A DNA stretch of 51,565 nt, taken from Phycisphaerales bacterium. Lineage in GTDB: Bacteria > Planctomycetota > Phycisphaerae > Sedimentisphaerales > Anaerobacaceae. The notes beneath the pieces were generated by a model. The model searched no databases and had not been told where the DNA came from. It saw only the letters and a list, made by a program, of their open reading frames with translations. This document shows positions 34,329 to 43,844 of the stretch, piece after piece. Both the position numbers and the translations under genes were made by a program. Numbering within the stretch: position 1 is the first letter of the stretch; each line of letters begins with the position of its first letter. The stretch spans positions 438,471 through 490,035 of the forward strand of contig CP070678.1 of the NCBI GenBank assembly GCA_020352515.1. Direction: 5' to 3'.

Positions 34329-35636
34329 TCACGAATCTGTTGGCATCAGTGTATATCCGAACCTGTCGTAAGACCTGCCCAACGACCGAAGTCTGCATCT
34401 TCGCAGATAATCGTCGAATGAGTTCAGGGTTCTGAGAATCCCGTAACGTTTCGGGCGCCGGTGCATCGGCGAGCCCGGGTCCAGCGTCAACGACGTTCTG
34501 AATACGAACTCACAGCCCGTAGCCTTTTGAATCTCTCTTATGAACTCGGTCTGTCTTTGCTGTTCGGCCCGGTCCTCGAATGGAATCCCGGAACAGAAAT
34601 AGAGCACATGCTCAACGCCGCATCTTTTCAGATCGGCCAGGCATTCCCACAATTGCTCGTTTCCAAACCGTCTTCCGTTCCGGAGCCTGACCGTTTCGCT
34701 TTCGCAGAGCGGCGTAAGGACAATAACCGAACGGCGCAGGTCAAACGTCCGGCTGAAACTCTCGATGTACGCCCTTGACGGCAGCCGGTTGGCCTCAAAG
34801 TACAGGCCTATTGATTCGCCGGAATCGCGAATCAGCCGGTGAAGCCCCTGCCAGTACGAGCCGCGGCTTTCGCTTATATCATGCGTCAGCGCAATCCTTG
34901 CAACCCCGCGCCGGGATAGCTTTATCATGTCACGGGCAACCAGTTGCACAGACCGCCGAACCACGCGGCGATTACCGAATATCCTCTCCTGCGCACCCTG
35001 CACTCCCCCGCAGAAAGAGCAGTTGCCGCGGCATCCCTGCCCGTTCTTGAGCCAAAACGTGTTCACATCCCTTTCGCGGCGCCAGTTGTGTATCGAGCAC
35101 TGCGTGTACTCATCCGCGTGAAGGAGGAAATCATCCGTCACGAAATCCTGCGAGTCAATGTCACCATCCGGCCCCTTATTGGTGATAAGCACGCGACGCC
35201 CCTTGAATCTGCTTTGCCGAGCGCCCGCTACTATCTCGAGAAGCTGATGTTCGCCGTAGCCGATGACGACTATGTCGATGGCCGGACAAGAAGACAACAA
35301 CTCCGAACCGAACAGACTCGCGGTCATGCCCCCCACGATAACCAAGCTCTCCGGGTACAAACGCTTGATGGCGCTTGCCACCTCCACCCCACCGTAAAGA
35401 TGCTCGTGCCAGTGGATGTCTATCGAGTAGCACGCAGCCCGGTAATCCGCGAGCAGCCGTTCGAGCTTGAAGGACGGATCCACTGCCATCTCCAACGGCT
35501 CGTTTATGGCCGCAACAGAGTAACCGTGCGCCCTAAGCTCGTTCAGCAGGCCCAGGACTCCCGCCGGCAGATAGAAGAAGCTCGGTGTCCCCTTTGTCGC
35601 CGAAGGATGAATATGCACCAGATCAAAAATTCTCAC
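34329..35636 (-). CDS. B12-binding-type radical SAM protein
   Basis: Frame open from TTG 35657; I prefer GTG 35636, behind GGGAG, giving VRIFDLVHIHPSATKG. About 435 aa. A cobalamin-binding-like N-terminal domain (FYLPAGVLGLLNELRAHGYS, SLVIVGGMTASLFGSELL, DIVVIGYGEHQLLEIV) precedes the radical SAM core with NGQGCRGNCSFCGG (C202, C206, C209 from GTG) and IALTHDISESRGSYW. The C-terminal part (VLYFCSGIPFEDRAEQQRQT) fits the B12-type class. Its start overlaps the stop of the catalytically dead SPASM paralogue upstream. The family acts on unactivated carbon centres; here the precursor peptide is the likely target. Confidence 0.87.
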   Translation of the reverse strand: MRIFDLVHIHPSATKGTPSFFYLPAGVLGLLNELRAHGYSVAAINEPLEMAVDPSFKLERLLADYRAACYSIDIHWHEHLYGGVEVASAIKRLYPESLVIVGGMTASLFGSELLSSCPAIDIVVIGYGEHQLLEIVAGARQSRFKGRRVLITNKGPDGDIDSQDFVTDDFLLHADEYTQCSIHNWRRERDVNTFWLKNGQGCRGNCSFCGGVQGAQERIFGNRRVVRRSVQLVARDMIKLSRRGVARIALTHDISESRGSYWQGLHRLIRDSGESIGLYFEANRLPSRAYIESFSRTFDLRRSVIVLTPLCESETVRLRNGRRFGNEQLWECLADLKRCGVEHVLYFCSGIPFEDRAEQQRQTEFIREIQKATGCEFVFRTSLTLDPGSPMHRRPKRYGILRTLNSFDDYLRRCRLRSLGRSYDRFGYTLMPTDS

Positions 35637-36831
35637 CGTCACTCCCGGACCGCCCAAGCAGCCACCGGCTCAGCAGCCGGCTATAGTCGGGGCACACACC
35701 GACGCGCCCTTTTCGAGGACACCCATTACTGCATATCGGAAGCATGGGACATGAACGACATTGCGCATCGGAAAACACCAACGGTTCCAAAGGCCACTCA
35801 GAACACGCGCATTCGGAGACAGCGTCCCCGCCCGGGCCCGCGGCCGCATCCGCATCCTCCAGACATCGAAAAACCCCTCCCCGCCAGTCGAAAACCTGTG
35901 CCCTCGGGTTTCTATAAGGGCAATTGCTGTGGAGATTAAGGCCGTTCAAAGCAATCTTGACAGGAATTCCCATATCCCGGATAGAGCAGGCCGCCTCCAC
36001 TTTCGCAGAATTCAGCAAACCGCCCGGCCCCAAACATGAATCCGGCCTGCAGTAAAGCCCTTGTGCGCTTGTACGCAAGTGCAGGCCCCATTGGACTGAG
36101 CCTGTGGTCCCCTGCATGGACGACTTGACCGCCCATCGCAGCCTCATCAGCCGGCGCTCAATGTCCAGGGCATTGTCTGTCACGATGCCTATGTATGCCC
36201 CCCTGCTTCTTGTCGCAATCGCTGTGACCCGCCGGCACGCTGCCAGCACCGTCTCAAATGAATTCTCCCTACGGCTCAGGTCGAACAGAAAGGAAAACGC
36301 GTCCGCAGGCGCATCGTTCAGTTTTGCCGCTTCCGACAGGTCATCCGACATCCACATTACCAGAACCGGCAGCCCGGCAGCGCTCTTTATGCGCAGCATG
36401 GCGCCCAGCAGCTCGATCCGCTCCTCCACCGGGCGACTGCTCCGGCCCAGCAACCTCAGCTTCACCACATCAACAGAACCGCTCGCCGCAAGTTCTCCCA
36501 CATGGCTTTCAATGCGTTTCAGCGCCCTTTTCTCCATGTCGTCCCGGAGGCTTTGAGCAGAGGAAACGAACACTATGTCCGCCCATCGTTCGGATTGTTC
36601 GCGCCGCCGCACCGAATCAAGAAAATGACCATGCTCGTCTCTCGACCTCGGCACAAGCAGCCCGCATTCGGTGAGCAAGCGCCGATTTGTTTCGCTCAGG
36701 CGCTCCAGGTCGGACTTCTTGACGGCGGCAACCACATCTTGCGGCAGCACAACAACCCGCCCCGTAAAGGAATTGTAAATGCCTGTCGAGATTCCGTTGC
36801 CCAGGAATATGTTAAATTGTGACGCCTTCAT
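35623..36831 (-). CDS. Radical SAM/SPASM pseudo-enzyme: SPASM kept, cluster and SAM motifs lost
   Basis: Start set to the ATG at 36831, behind GGAG, where the sequence begins MKASQFNIFLGNG like its five paralogues (a GTG-started frame from 36987 adds 52 unlike residues). 402 aa. Where paralogues have CNxxCPYC this one has SSAQSLRDDMEKRAL, with no Cys, and where they have YGGEP it has LGRSSRP. Thus neither the radical cluster nor the SAM-binding loop remains. The C-terminal SPASM-like Cys are retained: HSNCPYRNP, FRCLED, SECACSEW, CRSCPMLPICSNGC and GVCPDY. This suggests a non-catalytic partner that still binds auxiliary iron-sulfur clusters, perhaps a scaffold or substrate-presenting subunit. 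I see no stop codons or frameshift, so it is not simple decay. Confidence 0.8.
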   Translation of the reverse strand: MKASQFNIFLGNGISTGIYNSFTGRVVVLPQDVVAAVKKSDLERLSETNRRLLTECGLLVPRSRDEHGHFLDSVRRREQSERWADIVFVSSAQSLRDDMEKRALKRIESHVGELAASGSVDVVKLRLLGRSSRPVEERIELLGAMLRIKSAAGLPVLVMWMSDDLSEAAKLNDAPADAFSFLFDLSRRENSFETVLAACRRVTAIATRSRGAYIGIVTDNALDIERRLMRLRWAVKSSMQGTTGSVQWGLHLRTSAQGLYCRPDSCLGPGGLLNSAKVEAACSIRDMGIPVKIALNGLNLHSNCPYRNPRAQVFDWRGGVFRCLEDADAAAGPGGDAVSECACSEWPLEPLVFSDAQCRSCPMLPICSNGCPRKGRVGVCPDYSRLLSRWLLGRSGSDGENF

Positions 36832-36990
36832 CGCGACTCCGGCCGCGTTCATGATGTGAATCTCTGATGTCTCAAACCGGCTGCATTCGCGGAGGCTCCT
36901 GCGCCAACGCACAGTTGGCGGCAATCGCAGCGGCCTCACACGCCTCCCAGAGTTACTTCTTGACTCGCCCGGAATCCCTTCAAGCACACA

Positions 36991-38337
36991 TCAAACGTTC
37001 CGGACACTCGTCGCGGAACGTTCTGAATCGTGCAGCCATCTTATCTTGTCGCAAACAACCTGCCGATGCATGTGGCACGAGGGCTTGTCAGATGCGTCCG
37101 AGAACTTAGCCGCCATGTGAGCACAGCCTCCGTCGCACAGCGGCAGATACCTGCATTCTCTACATTCCGGTATGTGCGCGCCGGACCGGGCCACAAATGC
37201 CTCCGCACGCTCCTTGTAAACCGCCAGACTATCCGGGTCGCTTTCGGGAAAAATCGTCCCCGTCGCTTCGTTCTTGTGACCTATCACGGAAACACACTTG
37301 TACCTGTACCCACGCGGATCGATGATCCACGCATTCTCGTTCACAAAAGAACAGTAGGGACTCACCCAAACCGGCCCCGGAATACCCAGCAAATCCACAC
37401 AACGACGCCGGGCAACAGCCCAAACGCGACGGAACATGTCCCTGTCGTAGTACTCCTCGCAGCACTTGAAGGAACGCGCGCTGCATACCGAGTGGACGTC
37501 CAGAATGGGAAAAAAGTAGAAACGAACCTCTGGCCTCGCGAGAAGGCCGCTCTCTGCAAGCTCGCCAAGGCAATCATCAAGCGAGTCCACGCTTTCGGGC
37601 GATACTTGAATCCTGAACAGGACCCGGATGCCGCGCTCAACCAGTCGGTGGGCGGCCCCCACGATGTCCGCGAATGTGCCCCGGCCGTCGGCATGCCGGC
37701 GAACAGAATCATGGTATCTGCGCCCGCCCTCGAGAGTCAACTGCGCAAAATGCAAATAGGGACCAACACGATCAAGCACTTGCGCGCTGAACAACGTTCC
37801 GTTGCTGATGATCGAGCCGCTGAATTGAATCCCGTTACCGTCACAATACTCTTTCAACGAGTCAAGAGCGAATAAGCCGATATCAAGATTCAACAGGGGC
37901 TCGCCGCCATAGAGAGTAAGCGCGAGCTTCGCCGCCTTCGTGCGGGCGAGATCGTCCCTGATAACCTCTATCGCGCGCCGGGCCGTCCTGCGGTCCATGT
38001 GTCCCGACCGCTCGCCGATTGCCTGCTCGTAGCAGTACGGGCACCGCAGATTGCACGCATACGTGGTCGTAAGCGTATATATTACGGCATGACGGGCGCA
38101 CCTGTAGCCAGCCAACTTTTCGGCAACGTAATCAAATTCACTCTGCCGCGACTCGACTATGAAGCGGTGCTTGACGAGTTGCGCGTATTCTATCAAGCGG
38201 GGCCGGCTCCTGTCCTGGCCCTTCAAGAACTCGTAAGTGTTCCGGGAGACCTTCAGCAACGTACCCGTAACGCTGTTAAAAACGAGATAGGGCTCTTGCT
38301 CCAGTTCGGCGATCACATTGTACGGTGACAACACCAT
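36991..38337 (-). CDS. Radical SAM/SPASM peptide maturase-like enzyme
   Basis: A 448-aa protein starting at ATG 38337, one base after the stop of the preceding paralogue. It opens with the shared N-terminal domain (MVLSPYNVIA..., LVFNSVTGTLL), then the radical SAM motif TTTYACNLRCPYCYE (C95, C99, C102), YGGEPLLN and IISNGTLF. The C-terminal SPASM region includes SPYCSF, YRYKCVS and CRECRYLPLCDGGC, binding two auxiliary clusters in this superfamily. SPASM enzymes of this type make C-C, C-O or C-S cross-links in peptides (sactionines, ranthipeptides, cyclophanes). The N-terminal domain is probably the precursor-recognition part, by analogy with other maturases; I cannot confirm an RRE fold by eye. 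Confidence 0.9.
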   Translation of the reverse strand: MVLSPYNVIAELEQEPYLVFNSVTGTLLKVSRNTYEFLKGQDRSRPRLIEYAQLVKHRFIVESRQSEFDYVAEKLAGYRCARHAVIYTLTTTYACNLRCPYCYEQAIGERSGHMDRRTARRAIEVIRDDLARTKAAKLALTLYGGEPLLNLDIGLFALDSLKEYCDGNGIQFSGSIISNGTLFSAQVLDRVGPYLHFAQLTLEGGRRYHDSVRRHADGRGTFADIVGAAHRLVERGIRVLFRIQVSPESVDSLDDCLGELAESGLLARPEVRFYFFPILDVHSVCSARSFKCCEEYYDRDMFRRVWAVARRRCVDLLGIPGPVWVSPYCSFVNENAWIIDPRGYRYKCVSVIGHKNEATGTIFPESDPDSLAVYKERAEAFVARSGAHIPECRECRYLPLCDGGCAHMAAKFSDASDKPSCHMHRQVVCDKIRWLHDSERSATSVRNV

Positions 38338-38338
38338 A

Positions 38339-39724
38339 TCATTGGTTACCTGTCCGGGCCGAACAGCTTAAGTGCTCCCCGGCGCTGGATTCCATGTATG
38401 AGAGTATCCCCTGATAGAACAGTTCCCTCAGATTCCTGCAGTCATCGAGAGTCTCGGGAGGGCGCTCGTTGAGCACACAGCCGCCGCCGCAAACCGGAAG
38501 GTAAACACACCGACGGCACACATCTCTCTCCGAGACTTCTCTCGCCATAGTCTCGAAGTATGAGTCAGTCAAGGTCGCCGCCCCCCCGTCGCCCAAAGTG
38601 CCTGTCCGCAGCGTTTCCCCCACAAACCCACAGCACTTGCGCAGGGCGCCGTCGAAATTCACCGCGAAGCTCATCATGCGGTCGAATCCACACGTGTGGG
38701 CCGCAGGCAGCGGCTTGTCCGGCAGCGTATACTCCCAGTTGAACAGCGGCAGCAGATGATGATTCCTGATAGCCTTGGCCAGCTCCCTGACATGCTGCAT
38801 GCGCCGGCCAAGCGTTTGAGGATCGGTTTTATAGCTGCAAGCCTGCGGGCCAAGTTCCGGAACGTCTTCGATATTCATCAGGTATATGCTTACCTTCTTC
38901 GAGCAGTCGACCCCCGCGGCCGCAAGGTCGTCGAGAATCCGAAGCAGGCCCGCCCCGTCTATATTATCGTAGTGAATCCTGATGCCGAGAATCTTGCCCA
39001 GCCTCAGCGCCGCACCCAGTCCGCCCATTATCTTTGAGTATGATGGCTCGCCCGCCCTCGTGCAGCGGAACCGGTCGTGCAAATCCGCCGGACCATCCAG
39101 AACCGTGTTGATGGCCGTGGCCAGACGAATGACCGGCTCGTCCTTCAAAGCCGCCAGGTGGTAACAATTCGTCGTGAGCGAGTATTGCACGAGAATACCC
39201 TTTTCCCTGCAATAGGACGCCATCTCAGACATGATCATGCCTGAAACGCGCGGATTAAGCAACGGCTCGCCCCCGTAAATCCCAACCGTCACCCTCCGGC
39301 ATCCGTTCTCTTCAATCAGCCTCTGCATGAACCGGATGACGCGACGAGCCGTGCTCTCGTCCATCAGCCCTTCCTTCTCACGCCTCGAGGCGGCCTGGTA
39401 GCAGTAAGGGCACTTGAAGTTGCATGCAGTCGCCGTGTAGAGAAGGAACCTTGCATCCTCCGTTGAGTACTTCTCCCGGTTGCGTCGAAATCGATATTCC
39501 TCAAGCTCATCGCGCTCGGCATCGATTAATATTCCGCTCTCACGCAAAGCCGGCAGCGTCCGCCAAACAAGCTCAGGCAGCATTCGGCCGTTATACGCAA
39601 AACGCAAGAGCCGCCTCGCGACCGAATCACTGACGATACAGAGCCCGCCCGAGAACGTGTTGTAGATGGCGGTCACACCTGCCGGCCGCGAAATATAACA
39701 GTTGAATCTGGACAACTTAAGCAT
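38339..39724 (-). CDS. Radical SAM/SPASM peptide maturase-like enzyme
   Basis: A 461-aa protein whose ATG (39724, behind GAGGG) overlaps the end of the previous paralogue by 8 bases. Layout as in its siblings: N-terminal domain MLKLSRFNCYISR...IYNTFSGGL; radical SAM motif TATACNFKCPYCYQ (C101, C105, C108); YGGEPLLNP; LTTNCYHL; SPASM region with CGFDRMMSF, LRKCCGF, and CRRCVYLPVCGGGCVLNE. One distinctive feature is a Cys-containing segment GPQACSYKTDPQ before the SPASM. It shares only modest identity with neighbouring paralogues, so the copies have probably specialised on different residues or steps rather than being recent duplicates. Confidence 0.9.
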   Translation of the reverse strand: MLKLSRFNCYISRPAGVTAIYNTFSGGLCIVSDSVARRLLRFAYNGRMLPELVWRTLPALRESGILIDAERDELEEYRFRRNREKYSTEDARFLLYTATACNFKCPYCYQAASRREKEGLMDESTARRVIRFMQRLIEENGCRRVTVGIYGGEPLLNPRVSGMIMSEMASYCREKGILVQYSLTTNCYHLAALKDEPVIRLATAINTVLDGPADLHDRFRCTRAGEPSYSKIMGGLGAALRLGKILGIRIHYDNIDGAGLLRILDDLAAAGVDCSKKVSIYLMNIEDVPELGPQACSYKTDPQTLGRRMQHVRELAKAIRNHHLLPLFNWEYTLPDKPLPAAHTCGFDRMMSFAVNFDGALRKCCGFVGETLRTGTLGDGGAATLTDSYFETMAREVSERDVCRRCVYLPVCGGGCVLNERPPETLDDCRNLRELFYQGILSYMESSAGEHLSCSARTGNQ

Positions 39725-41042
39725 AAGCGCCCTCGACCAGCGCGGTCCGCATCAGCAGGCCGAGCGTATCCTGAATGCCGTCGCACTCAGGGGCCGAAAA
39801 TGACCCGTGTTTCCCGAACGCTTTTGCAAAGCATCCGCCCCAGCACTGCGGAAGGTACGCACATTCGGAACATTTCTCATGGTCGAAGGGAGATCTCCGC
39901 ATGATTTCGAAATAGCTCTCAGAGAACGATGCCGTGCCGTCTTCCTCGATTACTCCGACCCGGTAATTCTCATCACCCATTTGAAAGGAGCACAGGTAGA
40001 GGTTCCCGGCCGCGTCTATACTGTAATTGCCCGGCCTGGCAAAGTGACACAATCCCCGCTCCGCTCGAAAAAAGGGAAACGACTGATACTTGTCCGTCCA
40101 GCCCTTCTCGGCAATAACCCGACGAATCCCCACGACCGTCTCCATGTGCTCTGCGCTTTCGATCTTGCCCTGGCAACCTGTTCCCTTGATCCACTTCGAG
40201 AATGCCCCGCTCACCTGGCCGTCGTAAAAAGACAGCTCCTCAATCGCCTTGACCCCGTGTTCATCCAGGTCGTCCAGCGCTTCGGCCATCTCACGACCGC
40301 TGTGTGCGTTAACACGCAGGATGATGCGAACGCCGTGTTCGGCCGCCGTATGGATGCCGCGTATGACACGTTCATACGTCGGGTCCTTCCTGTCGTTCGT
40401 GCGCGTGCGATCGTGCTTCTTCTTTGGTCCGTCAACCGTCGCTTCGAGATAGGTTCGTTCGGGAAATGGAGGACAAAATGTCTTTTCGTCGATCAGCGTG
40501 CCGTTCGTCTGTATCCAGAAACTTATTTTCTTACTGTGCGCTTGCATCCACCCCGCGACATCCGAGGCGATTTGCCGGCATGTATCCAGGGCCAGCAAAG
40601 GCTCCCCCCCGTAGAACTTCAGGGCGGCTGTATGCCTTTCCGGGTCGTCCATGTTATTGCAGATAAACTTGACCGTCCGCCCGGCAATCTCGCGGCTCAT
40701 CAGCCCGGCGTCGTCGTCTGTGCTCCTCTCGTAGCAGTACGGGCATGCAAGGTTGCATTTGGAAGTCGGTGATATTACGAAAGTACACTGCGGCCACGGC
40801 GATTTCATGTGCTCGTACAGCTTCCGGAGGCTGTCCTTTTGCGTCTCTATGCATCTGGTCAGTATGCCCTTGCTTTCAAAATCCGCTCGCTCGCCCGGCG
40901 TCAAAAGCTCTATCCTGCCGCTCCTTATTGCCTCCCGCACTCGCGGCTGTATCCTCAAAATAGTGCCCGTCACGCCGTTATAAATGACCCCGGTGTCCCC
41001 GAAAACCTTCTCCACGATAATGTTATACGGCGATACTCGCAT
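39717..41042 (-). CDS. Radical SAM/SPASM peptide maturase-like enzyme
   Basis: Start placed at ATG 41042, one base after the upstream stop and behind GGTGG, where the frame begins MRVSPYNIIVEKV like its paralogues; an upstream start at 41066 would add eight residues. About 441 aa. Radical SAM motif PTSKCNLACPYCYE (C96, C100, C103), FYGGEPLLA, IQTNGTLID; SPASM region CHFARPGNYS, LYLCSF, and CSECAYLPQCWGGC. A 'GPKKKHDRTR' segment matches the 'GP...HD..R' element seen in peptide-maturase siblings. Probably installs cross-links in the precursor core. Its coding end overlaps the next gene. Confidence 0.9.
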   Translation of the reverse strand: MRVSPYNIIVEKVFGDTGVIYNGVTGTILRIQPRVREAIRSGRIELLTPGERADFESKGILTRCIETQKDSLRKLYEHMKSPWPQCTFVISPTSKCNLACPYCYERSTDDDAGLMSREIAGRTVKFICNNMDDPERHTAALKFYGGEPLLALDTCRQIASDVAGWMQAHSKKISFWIQTNGTLIDEKTFCPPFPERTYLEATVDGPKKKHDRTRTNDRKDPTYERVIRGIHTAAEHGVRIILRVNAHSGREMAEALDDLDEHGVKAIEELSFYDGQVSGAFSKWIKGTGCQGKIESAEHMETVVGIRRVIAEKGWTDKYQSFPFFRAERGLCHFARPGNYSIDAAGNLYLCSFQMGDENYRVGVIEEDGTASFSESYFEIMRRSPFDHEKCSECAYLPQCWGGCFAKAFGKHGSFSAPECDGIQDTLGLLMRTALVEGAYA

Positions 41043-41043
41043 C

Positions 41044-42342
41044 TCAGCCACCCGCGCTTGAGACATCTATCAACCTTTCAATTCGAGAGTCCAGTATTGC
41101 CTTGTTGTTTGTGCAGTAAGAATGACCGTAAGTCTTCCACCTGTTCAGGGCCGAGGTCGGACATCCGCCGCCGCAGAGCGGCAGGTACGGACACGCCCGG
41201 CAATCATCGAACGTCAGCGGGTTTCGCGAGGCCCTCGCGCGGTAGTGCTCGGTGAGCTTGAACGCCCCGCTGTCGTCAAGGTAACCCACACGCCTGTCGA
41301 GGTTGGTGATATTCGTTATACACTTGAACAGGTTGCCGGCCGGATCCACGCAAAACAGGTTCTCATCCGCCACGCACGGCAGAATCTGGACCGCCGGCCT
41401 TCGCGCAGGCAGAACTGACTCCGACAGTCTGATGACCTCACGCTCCAGTTCAGAACCGGGCTCGAAGTAGTTCTTCCGATACTCACACGTCGCCCATTTA
41501 GAGAATTCCCGTAGAACCGCCACCGACGCCTGAACCTTCGGCAGCCCGAGAATCCCGTCTTTCTTCAGCCCTTCGAGCAGCTCCATAATCTCAAAGGCGT
41601 TGTCCAGGCTCGCCTGCGTCCTGATATGAACTCCAATCCCCTCTTTGCTGAGCATGCGAACCGAGTCCAGTATTCGGTCAAATGTCCCCCTGCCGGATTG
41701 AGTCCTCCGAATTCTATCGTGCACATGCCTCGGCCCGTCCAGGGTAACCTGGACACTGTCGAGGTAAGGAGAAAGCAGCCGCACCTTCTCTTTTGTGAAA
41801 AGCACCCCGTTGCTTGACATGGTTGCCATGAACGACACGCCTGAATCTGCGCACCATTCGGCAAACTCGCGAAGCAGGAACAATCCGACATCTAATTCGA
41901 GAAGCGGCTCCCCGCCGAACAGCATGATGCACAATCGACGCGTGCCGTCACTAGCACAACGCTGCTTTACCGCCGCCACGAGCCGAGCGGCGAATTCCCG
42001 CGTCATCGGACCGTCCGCAGCCCTTGGCCCCCTCTCGAAACAATACGGGCACCTGAGATTGCAGCTAAATGTCAGCGCACAAACGTACCGCGCGGTCTTC
42101 CGGTCGGTCATGCGCCGCTCATACGCGAGTCGGTACCACCGGTCCTCGTCAAAGCAGTCCTCGACAACCGCGCCGATCGCCGCAGCCTGCCGCAACGTCC
42201 GCTCCGGCAGACCGTCGATCGTGCCCGCCCGCAGGCGCGCCGCGCTCATCAGGCTAAAAGTACACCATTTGCCCGTCGCCGTGTTGAAAACCGCTGTCCC
42301 GCCCTGTTGCTTGTAAAACAGGTTGAACCTTGAAACCTTCAT
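41044..42342 (-). CDS. Radical SAM/SPASM peptide maturase-like enzyme
   Basis: A 432-aa protein starting at ATG 42342 (weak GAGTG upstream). N-terminal domain MKVSRFNLFYKQQGG...VFNTATGKW; radical SAM motif TFSCNLRCPYCFE (C94, C98, C101); LFGGEPLLE; MSSNGVLFT; VTLDGPRHVHDRIRRTQ; SPASM region PCVADENLF, LFKCIT, and CRACPYLPLCGGGCPT. It shows the highest resemblance to named 'radical SAM peptide maturase' proteins of the CxxC-rich or CXXX-repeat type that I recall, but no subfamily can be assigned by eye. It follows the first maturase of the run after a 68-bp spacer. Confidence 0.9.
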   Translation of the reverse strand: MKVSRFNLFYKQQGGTAVFNTATGKWCTFSLMSAARLRAGTIDGLPERTLRQAAAIGAVVEDCFDEDRWYRLAYERRMTDRKTARYVCALTFSCNLRCPYCFERGPRAADGPMTREFAARLVAAVKQRCASDGTRRLCIMLFGGEPLLELDVGLFLLREFAEWCADSGVSFMATMSSNGVLFTKEKVRLLSPYLDSVQVTLDGPRHVHDRIRRTQSGRGTFDRILDSVRMLSKEGIGVHIRTQASLDNAFEIMELLEGLKKDGILGLPKVQASVAVLREFSKWATCEYRKNYFEPGSELEREVIRLSESVLPARRPAVQILPCVADENLFCVDPAGNLFKCITNITNLDRRVGYLDDSGAFKLTEHYRARASRNPLTFDDCRACPYLPLCGGGCPTSALNRWKTYGHSYCTNNKAILDSRIERLIDVSSAGG

Positions 42343-42410
42343 AGCACTCGCGTTGTGGAGAATTGCAGGAGCGCCAGAATCGTATCCTGCAGGAGGTGAC
42401 TATCCGGTGA

Positions 42411-43844
42411 TTAGCAGTCGTCGGCGACAAGGTCGCTTGAAGCACTGACCGGCACGAGGAGAGATTCATCGGCGCCGCGCGACGTGAGCACGTCATTGAT
42501 GTAGCGGTCAACGGTCTCGCGGCACTCCTGACGACAAGCGCCTGTTCGCAGAGTAGGCTCATCCTGGTCAATGGCGCCGAGAGGGCATTTCGACAGACAC
42601 ATCGGAAGGTAGGCGCATTTGCGGCACACAGGATCAGAATAAGGGCTGAAGTTGACTATCCGCAGGTATTGACCGTGCGAAAGAGCCTGCTGCGGGTCGC
42701 TTACGTGCCCGAATATCAGGCCCGGGTCATTCTCTCGCACATGACACATCTGCAGCCTCCCGTCCGGCCTGAAGGCAAACCGATTCCCGCGGACGTACTC
42801 GCAGCAAAGCTCGAAGCCACAACCCCCGATGCCGGGAGTGACGGGAAACGCGGTCCTGAGAAAAACGTGCTTGCCCGGCCTGCTGAAATGCTTGTCCGGC
42901 CAGGGACTATCCTTCTGCGCGTCTCTCACTATTGTCTCCAGGCTGTGGTGCTTGCGGCTCATCTGTTCCTGCACTTCCGGGCTCGACCTGTCAATGTCCG
43001 GCGGCCGCAGAATCTTGAACGTAAAAGCGATCTTCTCGTAAAGCTCCCCTCCGAAGGCGCTCAGAATGTCGTTCAAAACTACCGGCATGTCCAGCGGAAT
43101 CCTCTCCGGCTGCGACACGTTGAAGCGCACTTTGATCTGCTTGCCCAGCTTCGCCGCCAGAGCCATGCCTTCCAAGACAGCGTCGTAACTGTTGCGCCCG
43201 TCCAGATAAGGACGCTCACGCCCCTGAGCCTCGCGAGATTGCGCCATGCCCGTGTAGAAATAGTCCATCCCGTCAACCATGCCGCGGGAGGCTTTGGCGG
43301 TCAGAAGTGTCCCGTTGGTCGTGACCGCGAAATATGATCCCACGTCGCGCTGCGAACATATACGCTTGAGCCCCTCGATAACCTTCTGGCATTGCCCGGG
43401 ACACATGAACGGTTCCCCCCCATAAAACCACGCCCAAATGCCGGTGGTCCCCCTCTCGTCCAGCAGGTGCCGCGTAAACGTCACCACCGATTCGACCGTC
43501 TCGTACGTCATCTTCTCGGTCTTGTCGAAATCATACTGCACGCAATGCGTACAGCCAAGATTACACGCATACGTGGGCGTTACGGTCAGGACCCACAGAG
43601 GATACTTCTGCCGTTCCTTCATGTACCTGAGGTAGTACTCTTGTGCCTCACGCTCCGGCGATGGAACCAGCATCCCCTGCTTGATCAAATCCAGCCGCTG
43701 CGGCAGCGTCAGCCCCGACAGGCTTCTCTCAGACAATGACTGATACGCTGACCCCGGCAGCAATACGATGTTAGAGGTCCTCGTATTGAAAAGACATGTC
43801 TTGTCTGACCGTCTGGAAACAATGGTATACTGGGAGAATCTCAT
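42411..43844 (-). CDS. Radical SAM/SPASM enzyme, first maturase after the precursor
   Basis: A 477-aa protein; ATG at 43844 follows GGAGGGTAGGA, the strongest ribosome site in the cluster, which suits the first enzyme of the run. N-terminal domain MRFSQYTIVSRRSDKTCLFN...; radical SAM motif TYACNLGCTHCVQYDFD (C94, C98, C101), FYGGEPFM, VTTNGTLLT; SPASM region FELCCEY, LQMCHV, and CRKCAYLPMCLSKCPLGA. It diverges most from the other four: its motif is CTHC rather than CPYC, and a larger middle insert is present. 259 bp separate its start from the precursor stop; that spacer holds no credible small gene. Confidence 0.9.
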   Translation of the reverse strand: MRFSQYTIVSRRSDKTCLFNTRTSNIVLLPGSAYQSLSERSLSGLTLPQRLDLIKQGMLVPSPEREAQEYYLRYMKERQKYPLWVLTVTPTYACNLGCTHCVQYDFDKTEKMTYETVESVVTFTRHLLDERGTTGIWAWFYGGEPFMCPGQCQKVIEGLKRICSQRDVGSYFAVTTNGTLLTAKASRGMVDGMDYFYTGMAQSREAQGRERPYLDGRNSYDAVLEGMALAAKLGKQIKVRFNVSQPERIPLDMPVVLNDILSAFGGELYEKIAFTFKILRPPDIDRSSPEVQEQMSRKHHSLETIVRDAQKDSPWPDKHFSRPGKHVFLRTAFPVTPGIGGCGFELCCEYVRGNRFAFRPDGRLQMCHVRENDPGLIFGHVSDPQQALSHGQYLRIVNFSPYSDPVCRKCAYLPMCLSKCPLGAIDQDEPTLRTGACRQECRETVDRYINDVLTSRGADESLLVPVSASSDLVADDC

